A stretch of DNA of 64,000 bases. It comes from Oegoconia quadripuncta (taxonomy: Eukaryota > Arthropoda > Insecta > Lepidoptera > Autostichidae). The notes beneath the pieces are model-generated. The model was given only the letters and a program-made list of their open reading frames with translations. It was not told the origin of the DNA and made no database searches. Shown piece by piece: positions 22,259 to 33,635 of the stretch (positions are counted from its first letter, which is position 1; every line of letters starts with the position of its first letter). The stretch covers positions 25,673,324 through 25,737,323 of the forward strand of contig OX438741.1 of NCBI GenBank assembly GCA_949316235.1, in the 5' to 3' direction. Both the position numbers and the translations under genes were made by a program.

Positions 22259-25156
22259 TTAAAATAGTGGTAGGTATTCCTTAATTGAATAATAACATTT
22301 GTTGATAAGCCATTCGTGTAACTTAATTTTAAATTGTCGTCCAGTCAATAATTTTAATTCATTTGGGAGGGCGTTGTATACCTTCGCAGCCATATAATTA
22401 ACGTTTTTTTGCGTAACTGACAACATATATTTAGGTATAATTACTTTATCGGGCCCTCTAGGTCGTAACTGTTTAATATTGGGCCTAATTTGTATGGGAT
22501 AGTGTTCTGGTTGTTCCCTTACAAACAAACAAAGTTGTTTTATGTACAGACCCGTGAGTGTAAGTAGTTTGTACTGTCTGAATAACGGTCTACACGAGTC
22601 TAGAAAATTTGCACCGCAGAGTGACCTTACACATCTTTTCTGCACTCTGAATGCCCTTACAATATCTGAACTATTTCCCCATACAATAAGACCATACTGT
22701 AAAACAGAGGCAACATGTGCATGATATGTGAGCAGGGCGCTTTCTATCGAAGTTATTTTCCGGAGGCGGCGAAGGGCAAATGCGAATCTACCAAGGCGGT
22801 CACATACTGAATCTATGTGAAACTTCCAGCTACAGTTCTCGTCAACGATTATACCTAAAAATCTAGTATACTGTACACTCTCTATTACTTGTCCATTATA
22901 GATTACATTTAATTTAAGTTTTTTATTTCTATATGTACCGAATTGCATAAATTTTGTCTTCTTAATATTTACTTCAAGATTATTTGTTTCCATCCAACAA
23001 ATTATATTTTTAACTGTCTTATTAATTTCATTTACAAAGTCGTTCACATCAGTCTTCCCATTTTTATCCTTACCCTTTATAATGATGGTGGTATCGTCAG
23101 CATATAGAATTGTTTCATGATTGGTCATTTTGGGTAGGTCATTTATATAAAGAATAAAAAGTAGTGGACCTAGTATTGTTCCTTGAGGAACTCCGCAACT
23201 ATTAAGTTTATAGTTAGATCTGGTAGTAACTCTCTTATAGGTTTTATTCCCTTTCCGGCTTGTTTTAACTATTTCCACACATTGCTGCCTATTACGTAGA
23301 TAGCTAACAAACCATTCATTTGCTGTTCCTCTTATACCGTATTTATACAGTTTGTCAGTAAGTTTGTCGTGGTCAACAAAATCGAAAGCTTTGCTCATAT
23401 CGAAATAAAGAGCCACTACTGGAATATTGTCATCCACACATTCGAGTACTGATCGAACTAACCTGAAGTTTGCTGTCGTTGTATTTCTTTTCTTTCTGAA
23501 ACCATATTGATCCCCGCTGATGATATTATATTTGTCGATGAAAGTTGTAATTCGTTTGTGAACGGCTTTTTCTAATATCTTAGCTAGAACTGGGATTAGA
23601 GTAATGGGTCTATAGTTATTCATATCTGATTTGTCACCGGTTTTGTGAAGAGGTTTCACGATAGAGTATTTTAATTTCTCTGGGAATACGCCCTGGATGA
23701 AGGAGAGATTTGTAATGTGACTAAGGACTGGAGCAATATGTATTGCGACTAATTTTAAAATTTTTGTTGGCAGTTCATCATATCCTATAGAATTTGTACT
23801 TCTAAGTGACTTGATTATTTTGACTATTTCATCATCAGTTGTCGGAAATAGGAAGACGCTTTGACAACAACTACTTATATTTGTAATATCTTTGTTGAAC
23901 TTTTTTGTGCGATTAGTCAGTTCTATGAAGAAGTTATTAAAACTATTTGCCATTTCTTCAGGGTCGTCAATAAGGTGATTATTTCTATTTATTTGTTCAA
24001 TGTCATTATTATGAATTATATTATGTAAATTTTCATTTATTAGATTCCATACAGCTTTGCTTTTATTCTTTGCTTTAAGTATTCTATTTCTATTATTTTT
24101 TCTTTGTTCCGCTAAAATACATTGTCTTAAAACTCTGGAGTAAATTTTGTATTTTTGCTTGTACACATGCTTATATTCGATGTTTGCTCTTTTATACATA
24201 GTATACATCTTTCTTTTTTCAGCACATGACCTTTTGATGCCCTGTGTAATCCATTTACACTTATTGGATTTAATGATCACTTTAACAATGATTTTAGGAA
24301 AACACAAATCATAAAATAGTGTTAGAATGTCATGGAATTTAGAAAAGGCTACGTTTGTATCTACTTCATTTAGAATATCGTTGAAGCTGAGAGACGATAT
24401 GCAGTTACAAAATTTTTCTTTATTTTCTTTACTCAGATCTCTTTTTTCTTCGAACCATTGCGATATTATGTTTTTAATTTCCAATTTCAGCTCTAAAGTT
24501 TGTCCAGTGTGATCTGATAGACCTAGGTCGTGTACAGTCCCCACAGCTGTTGGAATATTACTAATCATGTGGTCTATGCATGAGGTTTGTCTCGTGGGTA
24601 GCTCTATGTGCATTTTCATATTAAATTCATTTAACAATGTTATAAGTCTATCACTGTAAGAGTTTCTTTTCAATATGTCAATATTTATGTCCCCACATAA
24701 GATAATACGCTGTTTTGGATTATGAGTTAAATTGGATACTAGGCTCTCTAGGTTACTAAAGAAGATATCTATGTCAGAATTTGGCGTTCGGTAAATACAT
24801 ATAATTTTCAGATTTCTCTGTGTTAAGTCAATACCAGTACACTCAAAACTTTTATAATTTGAGTATTGACCCAAGTTAAGTTCTGTACAAGGAATATTAT
24901 TTCGAGTCAGTATACATGTGCCACCCCTTCTTTCTTTAGGTCTGTTATAGAAAGAGACCAATTTGTAATTTAAGATGCTTAAGTTTTTTTCATCTCCAGA
25001 TTTCAAAAAAGATTCAGAGCAACAAATTACGTCAATACATTTGCCATTATCCCTAAATTCTTGTAGCACTACCTGTAACATATCTTGTTTGTTAAGTAGA
25101 CCCGCAAAGTTTTGATGGAGAATTACCAAACCTTTATGCTTGTAATGATTGTTCAC
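22259..25156 (-). CDS. LINE ORF2: endonuclease and reverse transcriptase
   Basis: A 965-codon frame without stops. The protein nicks target DNA and copies its own RNA at the nick (target-primed reverse transcription). Residues 10-225 form an endonuclease/exonuclease/phosphatase domain with N16 (HQNFAG), E48 (CSESF), D156/N158 (GDINID) and the S214-D215-H216 triad. The RT domain spans about 480-760: FPEKLKYSIVKPLHKTGDKS, NNYRPI, YGFRKKRNT, motif A YFDMSKAFD (D586), motif B GVPQGTILGPLLFILY and motif C YADD (D687, D688). A C-terminal domain of about 200 residues follows, ending HEWLINKCYYSIKEYL, with no RNase H. The listed first codon is GTG and the first in-frame ATG is residue 26, after the catalytic N16, so translation probably starts upstream by coupling to ORF1. 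All catalytic residues checked are present, so it may be recently active. Confidence 0.93.
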   Translation of the reverse strand: MNNHYKHKGLVILHQNFAGLLNKQDMLQVVLQEFRDNGKCIDVICCSESFLKSGDEKNLSILNYKLVSFYNRPKERRGGTCILTRNNIPCTELNLGQYSNYKSFECTGIDLTQRNLKIICIYRTPNSDIDIFFSNLESLVSNLTHNPKQRIILCGDINIDILKRNSYSDRLITLLNEFNMKMHIELPTRQTSCIDHMISNIPTAVGTVHDLGLSDHTGQTLELKLEIKNIISQWFEEKRDLSKENKEKFCNCISSLSFNDILNEVDTNVAFSKFHDILTLFYDLCFPKIIVKVIIKSNKCKWITQGIKRSCAEKRKMYTMYKRANIEYKHVYKQKYKIYSRVLRQCILAEQRKNNRNRILKAKNKSKAVWNLINENLHNIIHNNDIEQINRNNHLIDDPEEMANSFNNFFIELTNRTKKFNKDITNISSCCQSVFLFPTTDDEIVKIIKSLRSTNSIGYDELPTKILKLVAIHIAPVLSHITNLSFIQGVFPEKLKYSIVKPLHKTGDKSDMNNYRPITLIPVLAKILEKAVHKRITTFIDKYNIISGDQYGFRKKRNTTTANFRLVRSVLECVDDNIPVVALYFDMSKAFDFVDHDKLTDKLYKYGIRGTANEWFVSYLRNRQQCVEIVKTSRKGNKTYKRVTTRSNYKLNSCGVPQGTILGPLLFILYINDLPKMTNHETILYADDTTIIIKGKDKNGKTDVNDFVNEINKTVKNIICWMETNNLEVNIKKTKFMQFGTYRNKKLKLNVIYNGQVIESVQYTRFLGIIVDENCSWKFHIDSVCDRLGRFAFALRRLRKITSIESALLTYHAHVASVLQYGLIVWGNSSDIVRAFRVQKRCVRSLCGANFLDSCRPLFRQYKLLTLTGLYIKQLCLFVREQPEHYPIQIRPNIKQLRPRGPDKVIIPKYMLSVTQKNVNYMAAKVYNALPNELKLLTGRQFKIKLHEWLINKCYYSIKEYLPLF

Positions 25157-25320
25157 GAAAAAAATTGTTATTTATGGTATTATTCGACTTTGTAGCAATG
25201 GTTTCCGGAACACAGTTATCTTTTTCGAGATAGGTGTTCTTATGTGGCAATTTTGTGAAGTAATATGGTATGGTTCCTTTGTCTGGAACACAAATATTAG
25301 CAAAATTAACTTTTTTGTGG
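25134..25320 (-). CDS. LINE ORF1 C-terminal end (partial)
   Basis: The open frame running from the element's 5' edge to a stop at 25134-25136 covers about 61 codons. It reads lysine/asparagine-rich sequence (KVNFANICVPDKGT, YLEKDNCVPETIATKSNN) and overlaps the ORF2 open frame by about 38 bases. ORF1-ORF2 overlap is usual for non-LTR elements, so this is probably the tail of ORF1, whose body is lost by 5' truncation. No CCHC knuckle or RRM can be seen in so short a piece. The frame also runs on into the SINE, which is fortuitous. Confidence 0.55.
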
Positions 25321-25520
25321 CTCTGACAACCGGAACACAACAATGCTATTAACATTGCTGCTTGGCGGCAGATTTAGATAAGATAGTGGTAGCTAGCCAG
25401 GCGGACATTTAAATGCCCTACCACCAACCAAACCGAGTACTCAAACATGTTCCCGCTGGGATCGAACCCGCGACCTCCGAATCGTAAACCCAATGTTGTT
25501 TACATTGAGCCACGGAGGCG
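25321..25520 (-). mobile_element. tRNA SINE (family A), 5' half, split by LINE
   Basis: Continues the SINE from the duplicated CTCTGA through 'caaccggaacacaacaatgc' and 'ggtagctagccaggcggac' to the tRNA-like head: B box (complement of 'ggatcgaaccc', about 25459-25469) and A-box region (complement of 'cattgagccacggaggcg', about 25503-25520). Together with 21886-22019 it makes a complete SINE. Confidence 0.9.
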
Positions 25521-25762
25521 GTTAAAACTACTGTGGATATACTTTTCATGTCCACTTCCGTGGTGATTTTAAAGCTGTGGAATTATCTACCCTCAGACGT
25601 TTTGCCTTCAAAACTGTGATATGGGACTCTTTACCGTGAGATCTGTATAACGCATACGCAGCTCCCATTATGTTGCAAATGTCCATGGACGATTAGATGA
25701 CCCATCACTTTTTTTGCTTTGTTATATTAAATAATTATCTAAACACCTATTTCTTATCAATA
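25521..25762. other. Spacer, no recognisable feature
   Basis: Nothing beyond AT-rich sequence between the split SINE and the palindromic element. Confidence 0.4.
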
Positions 25763-26127
25763 CAGGGTGAAATTGAATTCGTGTGATTTCTGTTTACTGA
25801 TGACCCCACTCCTGATTACGAGCAACTTTCCACTAGTAAACACTGAATTTGATCAAACAAATACAAAGTAATCCATTCTGAAACCATCTTTAGTATGGAA
25901 GTACAACAATTTTCGGCCGAATTCGGCTATGGTTCCCAGTGGAAAGTTGTTTGTAATCAGGAGTGGGGTCCCCGGCCAAAATTGTTGGACGTCCATACTA
26001 AAGGTGATTTCAGAATGGTTTACTTTGGAAAAATTTTTGATCGAATTCGTTTATGCTACTTTGGGGAAAATTGTTCGTAATCAAGAGTAGCGTTACCAGT
26101 TAATGGGAATTACACGAATTCAAATTC
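25763..26127. mobile_element. Palindromic (foldback) MITE-like element
   Basis: The left arm (25769-25918) and right arm (25974-26127) are inverted copies, visible from matching words such as GAATTCGTGT with ACACGAATTC, 'tttagtatgga' with 'tccatactaaa', and 'ccattctgaaa' with 'tttcagaatgg'. The 55-base centre carries a third copy of an arm block ('ggaaagttgtttgtaatcag' at about 25941-25960). The left end reads CAGGGTG at 25763, and the matching right end is missing. No protein is encoded; the 61-codon frame at 25895-26080 is a shadow. Confidence 0.75.
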
Positions 26128-28527
26128 AAATATAAATATTTGTATTTTTAATAAAAAATACAATAAAGAGATAAGTTTTATCAAGAATAAGGTGCGGTGA
26201 GTAACATTCGCGTACAAGTTCGAATGTAAATACGTCACTTGCACTCAAGTTTTAACTTTGATGTTCAACAATGACGATGTTGTTTTGCTAAAAGTATCAC
26301 ACATTTTAGTAAATAAATAAAAGTTAGCGAGCAAGGTGTATCATTCTATACCTAATAATATTGTTACATTTACTACAAACTAACTAGTATTAATATCAAC
26401 TTCGAATTAACAGATTCAAAGTATCATCGATCCCGATACCTATATTATATGTAATTTGTGTTAATATAAAGATAAGTATAATTTATTATGTTTTATTAAG
26501 TTATGTACATACTATTACTTATATATCTTATCATTTACAAGTCAAGAATAAGATTGAGACGGAAATCTCTACGTGACTATATGTTCTACTTGTTCTATCG
26601 CTAAAAAGTTGAATCAGTTTCTGAACAAAAGTAGGGTTCCTTTGATGTTCTTACTTCTTCCATTTTACTATGGGCAATCGTCAGACCATACGGCATAATT
26701 TCTGCCAGTGTTGAATCTAATAATAAAATAACTCGAGTATTTTTAATCCTTAATCTTCACCTTGTGGGAACATGAAAGTTCAGTCACACTCTTCACTTCT
26801 ACTATCACTGACTTTTGCCGCCAATATTCTTCCCTTATTACATACAAAAACTCAAAATATACAAAAAGCAGGAAAAATACCTCTGAACCGAATTATACAT
26901 TGTGGTTCTTAGCAAATAATAATACGATCTGTTGTTCCCGTGAACAGCATTAGGCACCATAAAGAATCAAGCACAACAGCTAAAACTTGTAACTGACTGC
27001 TACCCGTCAGCTCAGTAGGGTAATAGATGAAATTAAAGGCTGTTGAAAATTATAATTATACCAAAAATCATCGTGGTTTTCGCGCGCTCTTGTTTCTATC
27101 CGTCTACCCAACGTGGTAACTGCATGTTTCACGGTGAAGATACTCAATCTTGAATGAGAATATTCAGCAGGGATGAGTAATGCTAGAAGTTAATAATAAA
27201 AACATTAGCCATCATTTGTGAGGCTGCGTATACGCGTGGTTCCTTATCTCATTTGTACACATAAATAACGTTGTAACTTATACGATATGAAACAGATTTT
27301 AATCAGATAATGTTGAAGGAAACAGGTTGGAAATTGAACGTACAACTTCAAACAAAAGGGAATTAAATTTTACACAATTTGTTAGGTAATAATCACTAAA
27401 CTAATCAACCAATCATGAGCGGGGAAGTACATGCGATGTAGTAATTTTGTGACTTTGAGATTTGTACTTCTATAGCTACATATCTCACTCTAATCGTTAC
27501 AATCAAATTGCCGAAATGGTGTTTCACAAGGAACTATTTGTATCGTTTTGCTTGGGCGGAATGGTCTTAATCGCCACTTTCTGCTGCAGACTTTCAGACT
27601 GCAGATTTTAGGAAGCATCGCACCAATGATGCTGCTATATGAATGGTAGCCAGACATGTGCAATGAAGATCCGCTGTCCAACTTCGACCCGCGTAAGATT
27701 TTGATCCGACCCCCTTCCTATTTTAAGTAAATCGAGAATAAATTAAAGCGTTTAGTTACTGCGTTATAAACTATTTACAGGTGTGTTTGTTGTGCTGGAG
27801 GCAAGATGAAAACAAATTTAAACCTCAGCAACTTCGCACGCGTTCCTGCCTTCTTCGACAATTGCCATTGCTTTTCTATATGCAATCTGTACTCCAGCAC
27901 GCGTCTGCCCCTAACGACTATCGGTTCTACTAGAAATGTGGCCTACTCACGGCCACTTCGGTTTAACAATTCTTACCAATTCCCTACTCGCCCCTTCCTC
28001 TTTATAAATTCCCATGGACAAGACCAGTTAGACTCATTTTCTTGTCTGAAGTTCCGACTTCTTAGAAGACTTGTAATACTGAAATATGTTTTACACTAAA
28101 GGCAACCCACTAGACTATACTTATAACAGTGTACTGATAATAACACGGACGAGCAATATCAGATGGGATGGCTTTCACATTGATTTAAAACTACTAGTTA
28201 TTGCTAAATTAACTGCTAAATCGCAGCCAGTTCATTGTGAGTCGAGTTGCTATCGTACGTTGTTTTGTGCTTTGTAACAGCTATTACGTGAGCTTAGCTT
28301 ATGTTACGAAAGCACACAGTTGTACTGAAACGAATATAGCGCGCCTCGACGAGGAAGCGACGTATGCGAATAGTGAAGACGTAGATGTACAAGAGTGCTG
28401 GATAAGTGTATTGTAGATTTCAAGACAATGCCTGTATAATATTCTTGTTTCTGTCGTTCATCATCACTCAACAAGTAGTGGCGGTAAAAAGATTTTATAT
28501 ATTTTTTTAAATTTCGATACATACTAG
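26128..28527. other. No recognisable feature
   Basis: 2.4 kb, AT-rich. The 97-codon frame from an ATG at 27806 to 28099 is the longest here and has no recognised domain. Weak CG enrichment around 27800-28030 does not amount to a promoter call. Confidence 0.4.
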
Positions 28528-28815
28528 CTTTCTGGCCGCGACTTCATCTGCTTGGATTTCAAAATAAAAATAAATTCTGTACTATTCAAATAACCCGTCC
28601 CGAAAATTCTCTAAATTCGACTGCGTGGCATAACTTTATCGCGGAAATTTGTTTATCCTGCGGGAACTATCTCACTTTATCGTGACAAAAAATATCCTAT
28701 GGCTTAATCCAGGGTATATTCTACATATATACCAAATTTCATCTAAATCCGTTTCGCCGTGATTGAGCAACAAACAAATAAACAAACATCCAAATTTTCG
28801 CATTTATAATATTAG
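28528..28815 (+). repeat. Dispersed repeat L, near full-length copy
   Basis: Spans 'actagctttctggccgcgac' at the left, 'tttatcctgcgggaactat', 'aaatatcctatgg' and 'ccaaatttcatctaaatccg' inside, and 'aacatccaaattttcgc' then 'atttataatattag' at the right. It is the longest L copy in the window and shows the order of landmarks used to find the others. No long inverted terminal repeats are apparent, so its class is left open. Confidence 0.75.
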
Positions 28816-28994
28816 ATATCTATAGCTAAGCCACCTGGGGAGGTATTGTATAATGGTAGTAATGAATGAACTCATCTCCATCGCACGAATTTGGCAGTGA
28901 AGCCTTAGTGCCGATTTTGACAGTTAGTGATGAAGTTCATTATCATTGAAATTGGAAAATATGGGTGCCGTTCTAGTTGGCTGTAAGTCCACGG

Positions 28995-29135
28995 TGCATT
29001 TGGTAAGACGCGCAGTGAAAGTGATTGCGCGGATGTCGCGTGCGACGCGGCGCGGGCGCACCCGGCGACCTTGCCATATACGCGCTTGCGCCCGCGCAGC
29101 GTCGCAGCCACCCGGCGCGCATCGCGTCCGATGAC
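28995..29135. promoter_or_regulatory. CpG-rich patch, possible promoter
   Basis: About 140 bases dense in CG ('gacgcggcgcgggcgcaccc', 'gcgcttgcgcccgcgcagcg') in AT-rich surroundings. The frames 28905-29111, 28946-29134 and 29025-29243 overlap it on both strands only because stop codons are rare in GC-rich DNA. It may be a promoter or non-coding exon; no TATA box, exon or downstream coding sequence confirms it. Confidence 0.25.
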
Positions 29136-31064
29136 AGTGTTGCCAACCCCGTGTCAGGGAAAACGGTATTACAATCTTACATGAATCCGACTAACAAATT
29201 TCTAAGTCGTTCAGTGAGCTATGGAGCGGAATGTGATTTATAGATAAGATCCATAATGAGAACATCCGAATAACAATAAAATTGAGGTTATCGAGATTCC
29301 AAAGCGTTTAACTGGCAGAATACATTTTGTTGCACAGGCGATACCCTTTGCGCTGACATAACAGCTCTCTGCCAGATGAAGCCACGAACTACCGAATAGT
29401 TTACTATATTGAGTTATGGAAGAAAAACGTGAATTCAGCGTTTACTGAGCTACAGGAAAAATTATATCCCGCTTTATAGTGCAACACAGTGACCTGTGTA
29501 TCCTGTCTATTTCAAAATTTCGTCTAACTTAAAAGTAAAAGCAAGTAAAAGTCGCTTCACGGTTAAATTACCTTCTGTCTGTGTGTTCGGAAAGGAAAGC
29601 AAAATTTACTGATATAACACTATCTTACATCAAGATGTATTATTGTCTTGTGTATATCTCGGATTTATTTTGATTTGATTATTAATAATACCCGAGCAGC
29701 TTTAAGCTTTTATATCGACTCCTGCGAACTTGATGACTTTTAAAACTAAAAAGTTTTAACATTTTCTTTACAAGTGTTACTACTGCAGGTAAACTTCAAA
29801 TATATAAACTTCAATTTCACAGGGACTCTATGGAAATATCATAGTGTTGGCAACTCTAAACTCTACACGCACTGCACCACTTACCTTGAAATGCTTTTTG
29901 CTTATTTTTTCATATTATAGTCGATATGTCAGCCGTAGCTGTGAAATTGACAATTAATGTACTTGCTTATAAGTACCTAGTTGTAACATTTGATCTTTTT
30001 TATAGAACTACATGATCTGGCAGATCTCTGTTATGTATGTTTCTACTATTGTTTGTTTACTTAAAAACAAGTTTAATTATTCAAGTGCAACTAACAATAC
30101 CAAGAATTTGTCACAGAGGTGTCTATTTGTTCAAATGTTTAGCAGGAGGTTCAAATAAGTCTATAATTTTTCATTACGTACTACTGACCACCACATTTTT
30201 TATGATGGACTACAGACCCAGATGATGACCACAATCTCATCTGGTGGACGGTGGCAATATCGTTGAAAATGAAGCACGTCACGCGATCCGAGTATATAAA
30301 TGTCTATTCATCATATAATTTTATATATGTTTAGCCATATCCACCCCCTATCGTCATAGGAAATACAACAGCATTGTACAGTAGTTTATGCGCAAACCAT
30401 CTTCCCGGAACTTCCCCTGATTCACATTCCCGATAATCAAACGGTCTGACGTCATACGTTGTCGCGCCACGATCAGTAATATCGAACAAGAGGATGTACA
30501 TGTTAGCATACAAGTTGTTATTGTTGTTATAATTGCGCGGAGAGCGAGCCGTCACGTGGCACGTCGAGGACGGCATGTAAGCGCTCCACCTCAGGTGATT
30601 TGCAGTTTCGTAATCAAGCTTGAAACCCGATTGAATTGTTCTAGAGTTTCATAATTTATTGGGCATAGTGTTGAACTGTTGCGTGCATGAGCTGTGATGC
30701 AGAGCTAATATCGTTTTAATTTTCTTCAGAGATGCTCCTACCATATTGCGATTCGAATGCAACCTGTTATTCACTCATTTATTGTAGGCACACAATTAAT
30801 GTTATTACGTCCGTGTTGTATAAATATGTACTTAAATTGGAGCAAATATGTATGTAGGTTATACGAAAAGAAAGACAAATAAATCGTAAATATACCTAAC
30901 TTAAGTTAGGATCGCGGAAACGTTAGAACACGTTCGTGCTCGTACTTGCAAAATTAGATAATTTAATGGACATTTATATTGGGTATATTAATAGATATCT
31001 AGAGATGTTTATATTTGAACTCTTCATGTAGGTAGATATACCAGTGTATGCCTATTGGCAAATA
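29136..31064. other. No recognisable feature
   Basis: AT-rich, with a short CG-richer patch at 30535-30590. No repeat copy or exon identified. Confidence 0.4.
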
Positions 31065-31310
31065 AGTGCGCATTTGTTTCGGGGCCGCCACGTTAGAACG
31101 GTCGACCTCTCGCCTCCGCGGGCCGCGCTCGCAACCATCTAGCATTGAGGCATTTACCTTTCCTAGGTCGGACTTGTCCTCAATACAGGCTAGAAGCGTT
31201 GATTTATTACGATGCATGGAATGCCGGCTCGATATTAGAGACAAATTTTGTGCAATATGCGCCTATTTTGACGTATGTTTACATTCTCGGCCGCGTGTGT
31301 GGCTTCAACA
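31065..31310. other. CG-richer stretch with overlapping frames, no gene call
   Basis: Three overlapping frames (30999-31244 on -, 31066-31314 and 31145-31387 on +) sit over 'cgcctccgcgggccgcgctc' and its flanks. None has a domain and their overlap shows it is composition. A weak promoter-like candidate only. Confidence 0.2.
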
Positions 31311-33060
31311 TTAGCCCCGTTTACCACATTTATCAGAAAATTATTGCTAGTTTGCAATACGTTTCAATATTTTATAAGTTTGATTAGACATGTTCAATTA
31401 AACGTAATTTAATTAGGTACCTACCTAACGTGCGATTCCATTAAACTTCAGAACCAGTCGATCAGGAAATAATACATTTTGGAATTTCTTAACATAACAT
31501 CATTAAAGATTTTAAGATTGCATACTGATACAGATCTATCAATTAAATTATATTTAAGTACCTTATTATCTAACTGCGTGTACGTAAAATCACAACATTT
31601 TGTTGTTAGGCTTTTACAGCACTTATAGATTATAATAACCGATTTAGAAAATGAATGTTACCGATAGGAAATAAAAAGGAATAACCCCTGGGATGCCTCC
31701 AAAATTTACTCTCCGTATTGGGTATCCTATTCATGCAAGGTGTTTGGTGTGTGCCAGGAACTATTTACTTACTCATCTATACATTTATATGACTAATTAT
31801 CACGGCAACTAAATCGCTTCTGGTTTATAACTAGACGTTGCCTTATTTTGTCGACAAATTTTCCATTACACGGCAAAAGGTATCAAGATCATTATCTAGA
31901 ACAGGAAGCCTATTACTCGTACATTTGTGATGTTAGAAAAATCGCCTATTGTCATCGAGTATACTAAATTGACGAGTAATTTGTCATTACGTTATTGGAC
32001 TAATAATTTAAAATTAATTAGGTATGTTATTGTCATTTATACAGTGGGTACCTAGTCCGTATGGCCTTGACCGCGCGATATTGCGTGGGAGTAGAAAACC
32101 GTTCGGATTCACGTTTTCACGCAATTGATGATGGTCCTGGGGGTGTACAATTATTTATAGAGTGATATAAGACATGTATCTGTGGAACGAGTACGAGCAT
32201 TTGCACCTGCAAAGCGCTGGATAGCAGATGGCACTGGTCGTTCAATGATGTCGTTGCCCTAGTTTTAACCTGGTATTAAGTAGGACTCAATAAGGCCATT
32301 AGTTGAATGAAGATGTTGGTTCTATTCTTAGACAAGAGGACTAAGTAGGTACGTATATGAGATTATATAAAAAAAAAACAATTATCTTGTAGATGATATC
32401 ACGCATTTTAAAGATGGTGCACACTAAACCCAGGAAAGCACTGATTTTAGTGGTCTTTTGTATCACTAAATATTGGGTAAGGGTATTGATGGTTGACATA
32501 AGGAATATCATCCAGACATTAACATGACCAAGACCCCATCTGATTATGGCTAAGACTAGTCGGTTGCAGATTATTGTAGAAAAGAAACCCTTGTCGAAGT
32601 GCTAAAATCTATCTAGTAATCCGTACCTTGATGTTACATATAACTACTGTGGTATGTTTTTCTGTTACCTACTATTGTTCACAATTCACCTATACCTGCT
32701 TCCGCTCCCGCCTCCGCTTCCCCCCTAGTGCCTCGTGTGACGTCTCTGACATTGAACGCTCGACCCGATTAAGCACAGCAGACGAGACGTACTACTCGCG
32801 AGGCCAAACTGTCCGCTGTACAACTCTGTTTACATACCCACTTCCCGCTTGTGGACGTACTCATTATTATATACGGTAATTGTTGCCCATAAAGACAGAC
32901 ATTAATGTCGTGACGTTACACTGTACCATCTCTATCTGATATTTTCTTAGAAAGTTTTGCTCATTGGAGAAATATACGTCACGAATCAGTACTTTATAAA
33001 ACAATTTATGATGACAACAAACATGTCGTTTGATGCCTTTCTTTCTAGTGAAGCGACGAC
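31311..33060. other. No recognisable feature
   Basis: Long AT-rich interval. The 83-codon frame at 32628-32879 covers a CG-richer strip near 32700-32800 and has no domain. Confidence 0.4.
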
Positions 33061-33105
33061 ATTTCCGTCGAATAGCACACAAAATGTGTGCTATTCAACG
33101 GAAAT
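33061..33105. other. 20-bp-stem hairpin (one mismatch)
   Basis: ATTTCCGTCGAATAGCACAC (33061-33080) pairs with GTGTGCTATTCAACGGAAAT (33086-33105), one mismatch, 5-base loop 'aaaat'. Such a stem could be a relic of a small inverted-repeat element or a foldable RNA. It is shorter than a typical insect pre-microRNA stem. Confidence 0.75.
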
Positions 33106-33635
33106 GTGCTATTTTCCTGTAGATACCTACTTGCAGACATTTATTGAGACTGTTGCGCATCAGCTTTTTGGATAATTCAGTTACTTACACATTATTAACA
33201 AACTATGTGAATTAAAAAAAAAATATTTTAGATGCAACTCAATATAAGATTTTTACTTGTCTGTCGTGACATCAACAGTCACGAATTGATTGATTCGATT
33301 GACTAATTATAGGTAACTCAACTTTATTTGTATTTTGATATTCACGTCAATAAATCAAGCACGAAATGTTTGACAACATATTCGTGTAATCGTGTATATG
33401 ATTTGAATATGCAAGGTGTGGAAGGGTGGGCACATAGCTGCGCTGCGCACGCGTCGCATGAAACCGGCGACACCGGTCCAGCCCGCACTATTTCTGATAG
33501 CCTTCGTTGCTTGTGCTTGGCACAAGTCATGGCATTATCAAGTGAGGTTTTCGTCTGTTGAACAATTCGTATTTTAATATTATTATTAATACATCGGTTA
33601 TACATTATGCCTAGAATTTCTGTCAGCCATGAAGC
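33106..33635. other. No recognisable feature
   Basis: The 121-codon - strand frame at 33342-33707 runs into the SINE that follows and lacks any domain; it is discounted. Confidence 0.4.

Larger units (their letters stand above)
22020..25320 (-). mobile_element. Non-LTR retrotransposon (LINE), single insertion
   Basis: A 3.3-kb element inserted on the - strand into a SINE. Boundaries are set by the CTCTGA duplication at both ends and by the tail (ATTTC)n (as 'aatgaaatgaaatgaaatg' at 22020-22042), preceded by 'caaataaatt'. In order it holds the end of a first frame (25320-25134), an uninterrupted endonuclease/RT frame (ending at 22259) and a 3' untranslated part (22020-22258). Without most of ORF1 it looks 5'-truncated. 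The clade is probably CR1/Jockey-like, since there is an endonuclease and no RNase H, but the exact family is not assigned. Confidence 0.93.

Noticed and set aside
25134..25175. A -1 frameshift at the run of seven T between LINE ORF1 and ORF2
   Set aside because: The run is in register for a -1 slip, but the -1 frame meets a stop at once; ORF2 is in the +1 frame, so this mechanism does not fit.
27806..28099. 97-codon frame with an ATG
   Set aside because: No domain, no splice sites of note, and no bias distinguishing it from neighbours.
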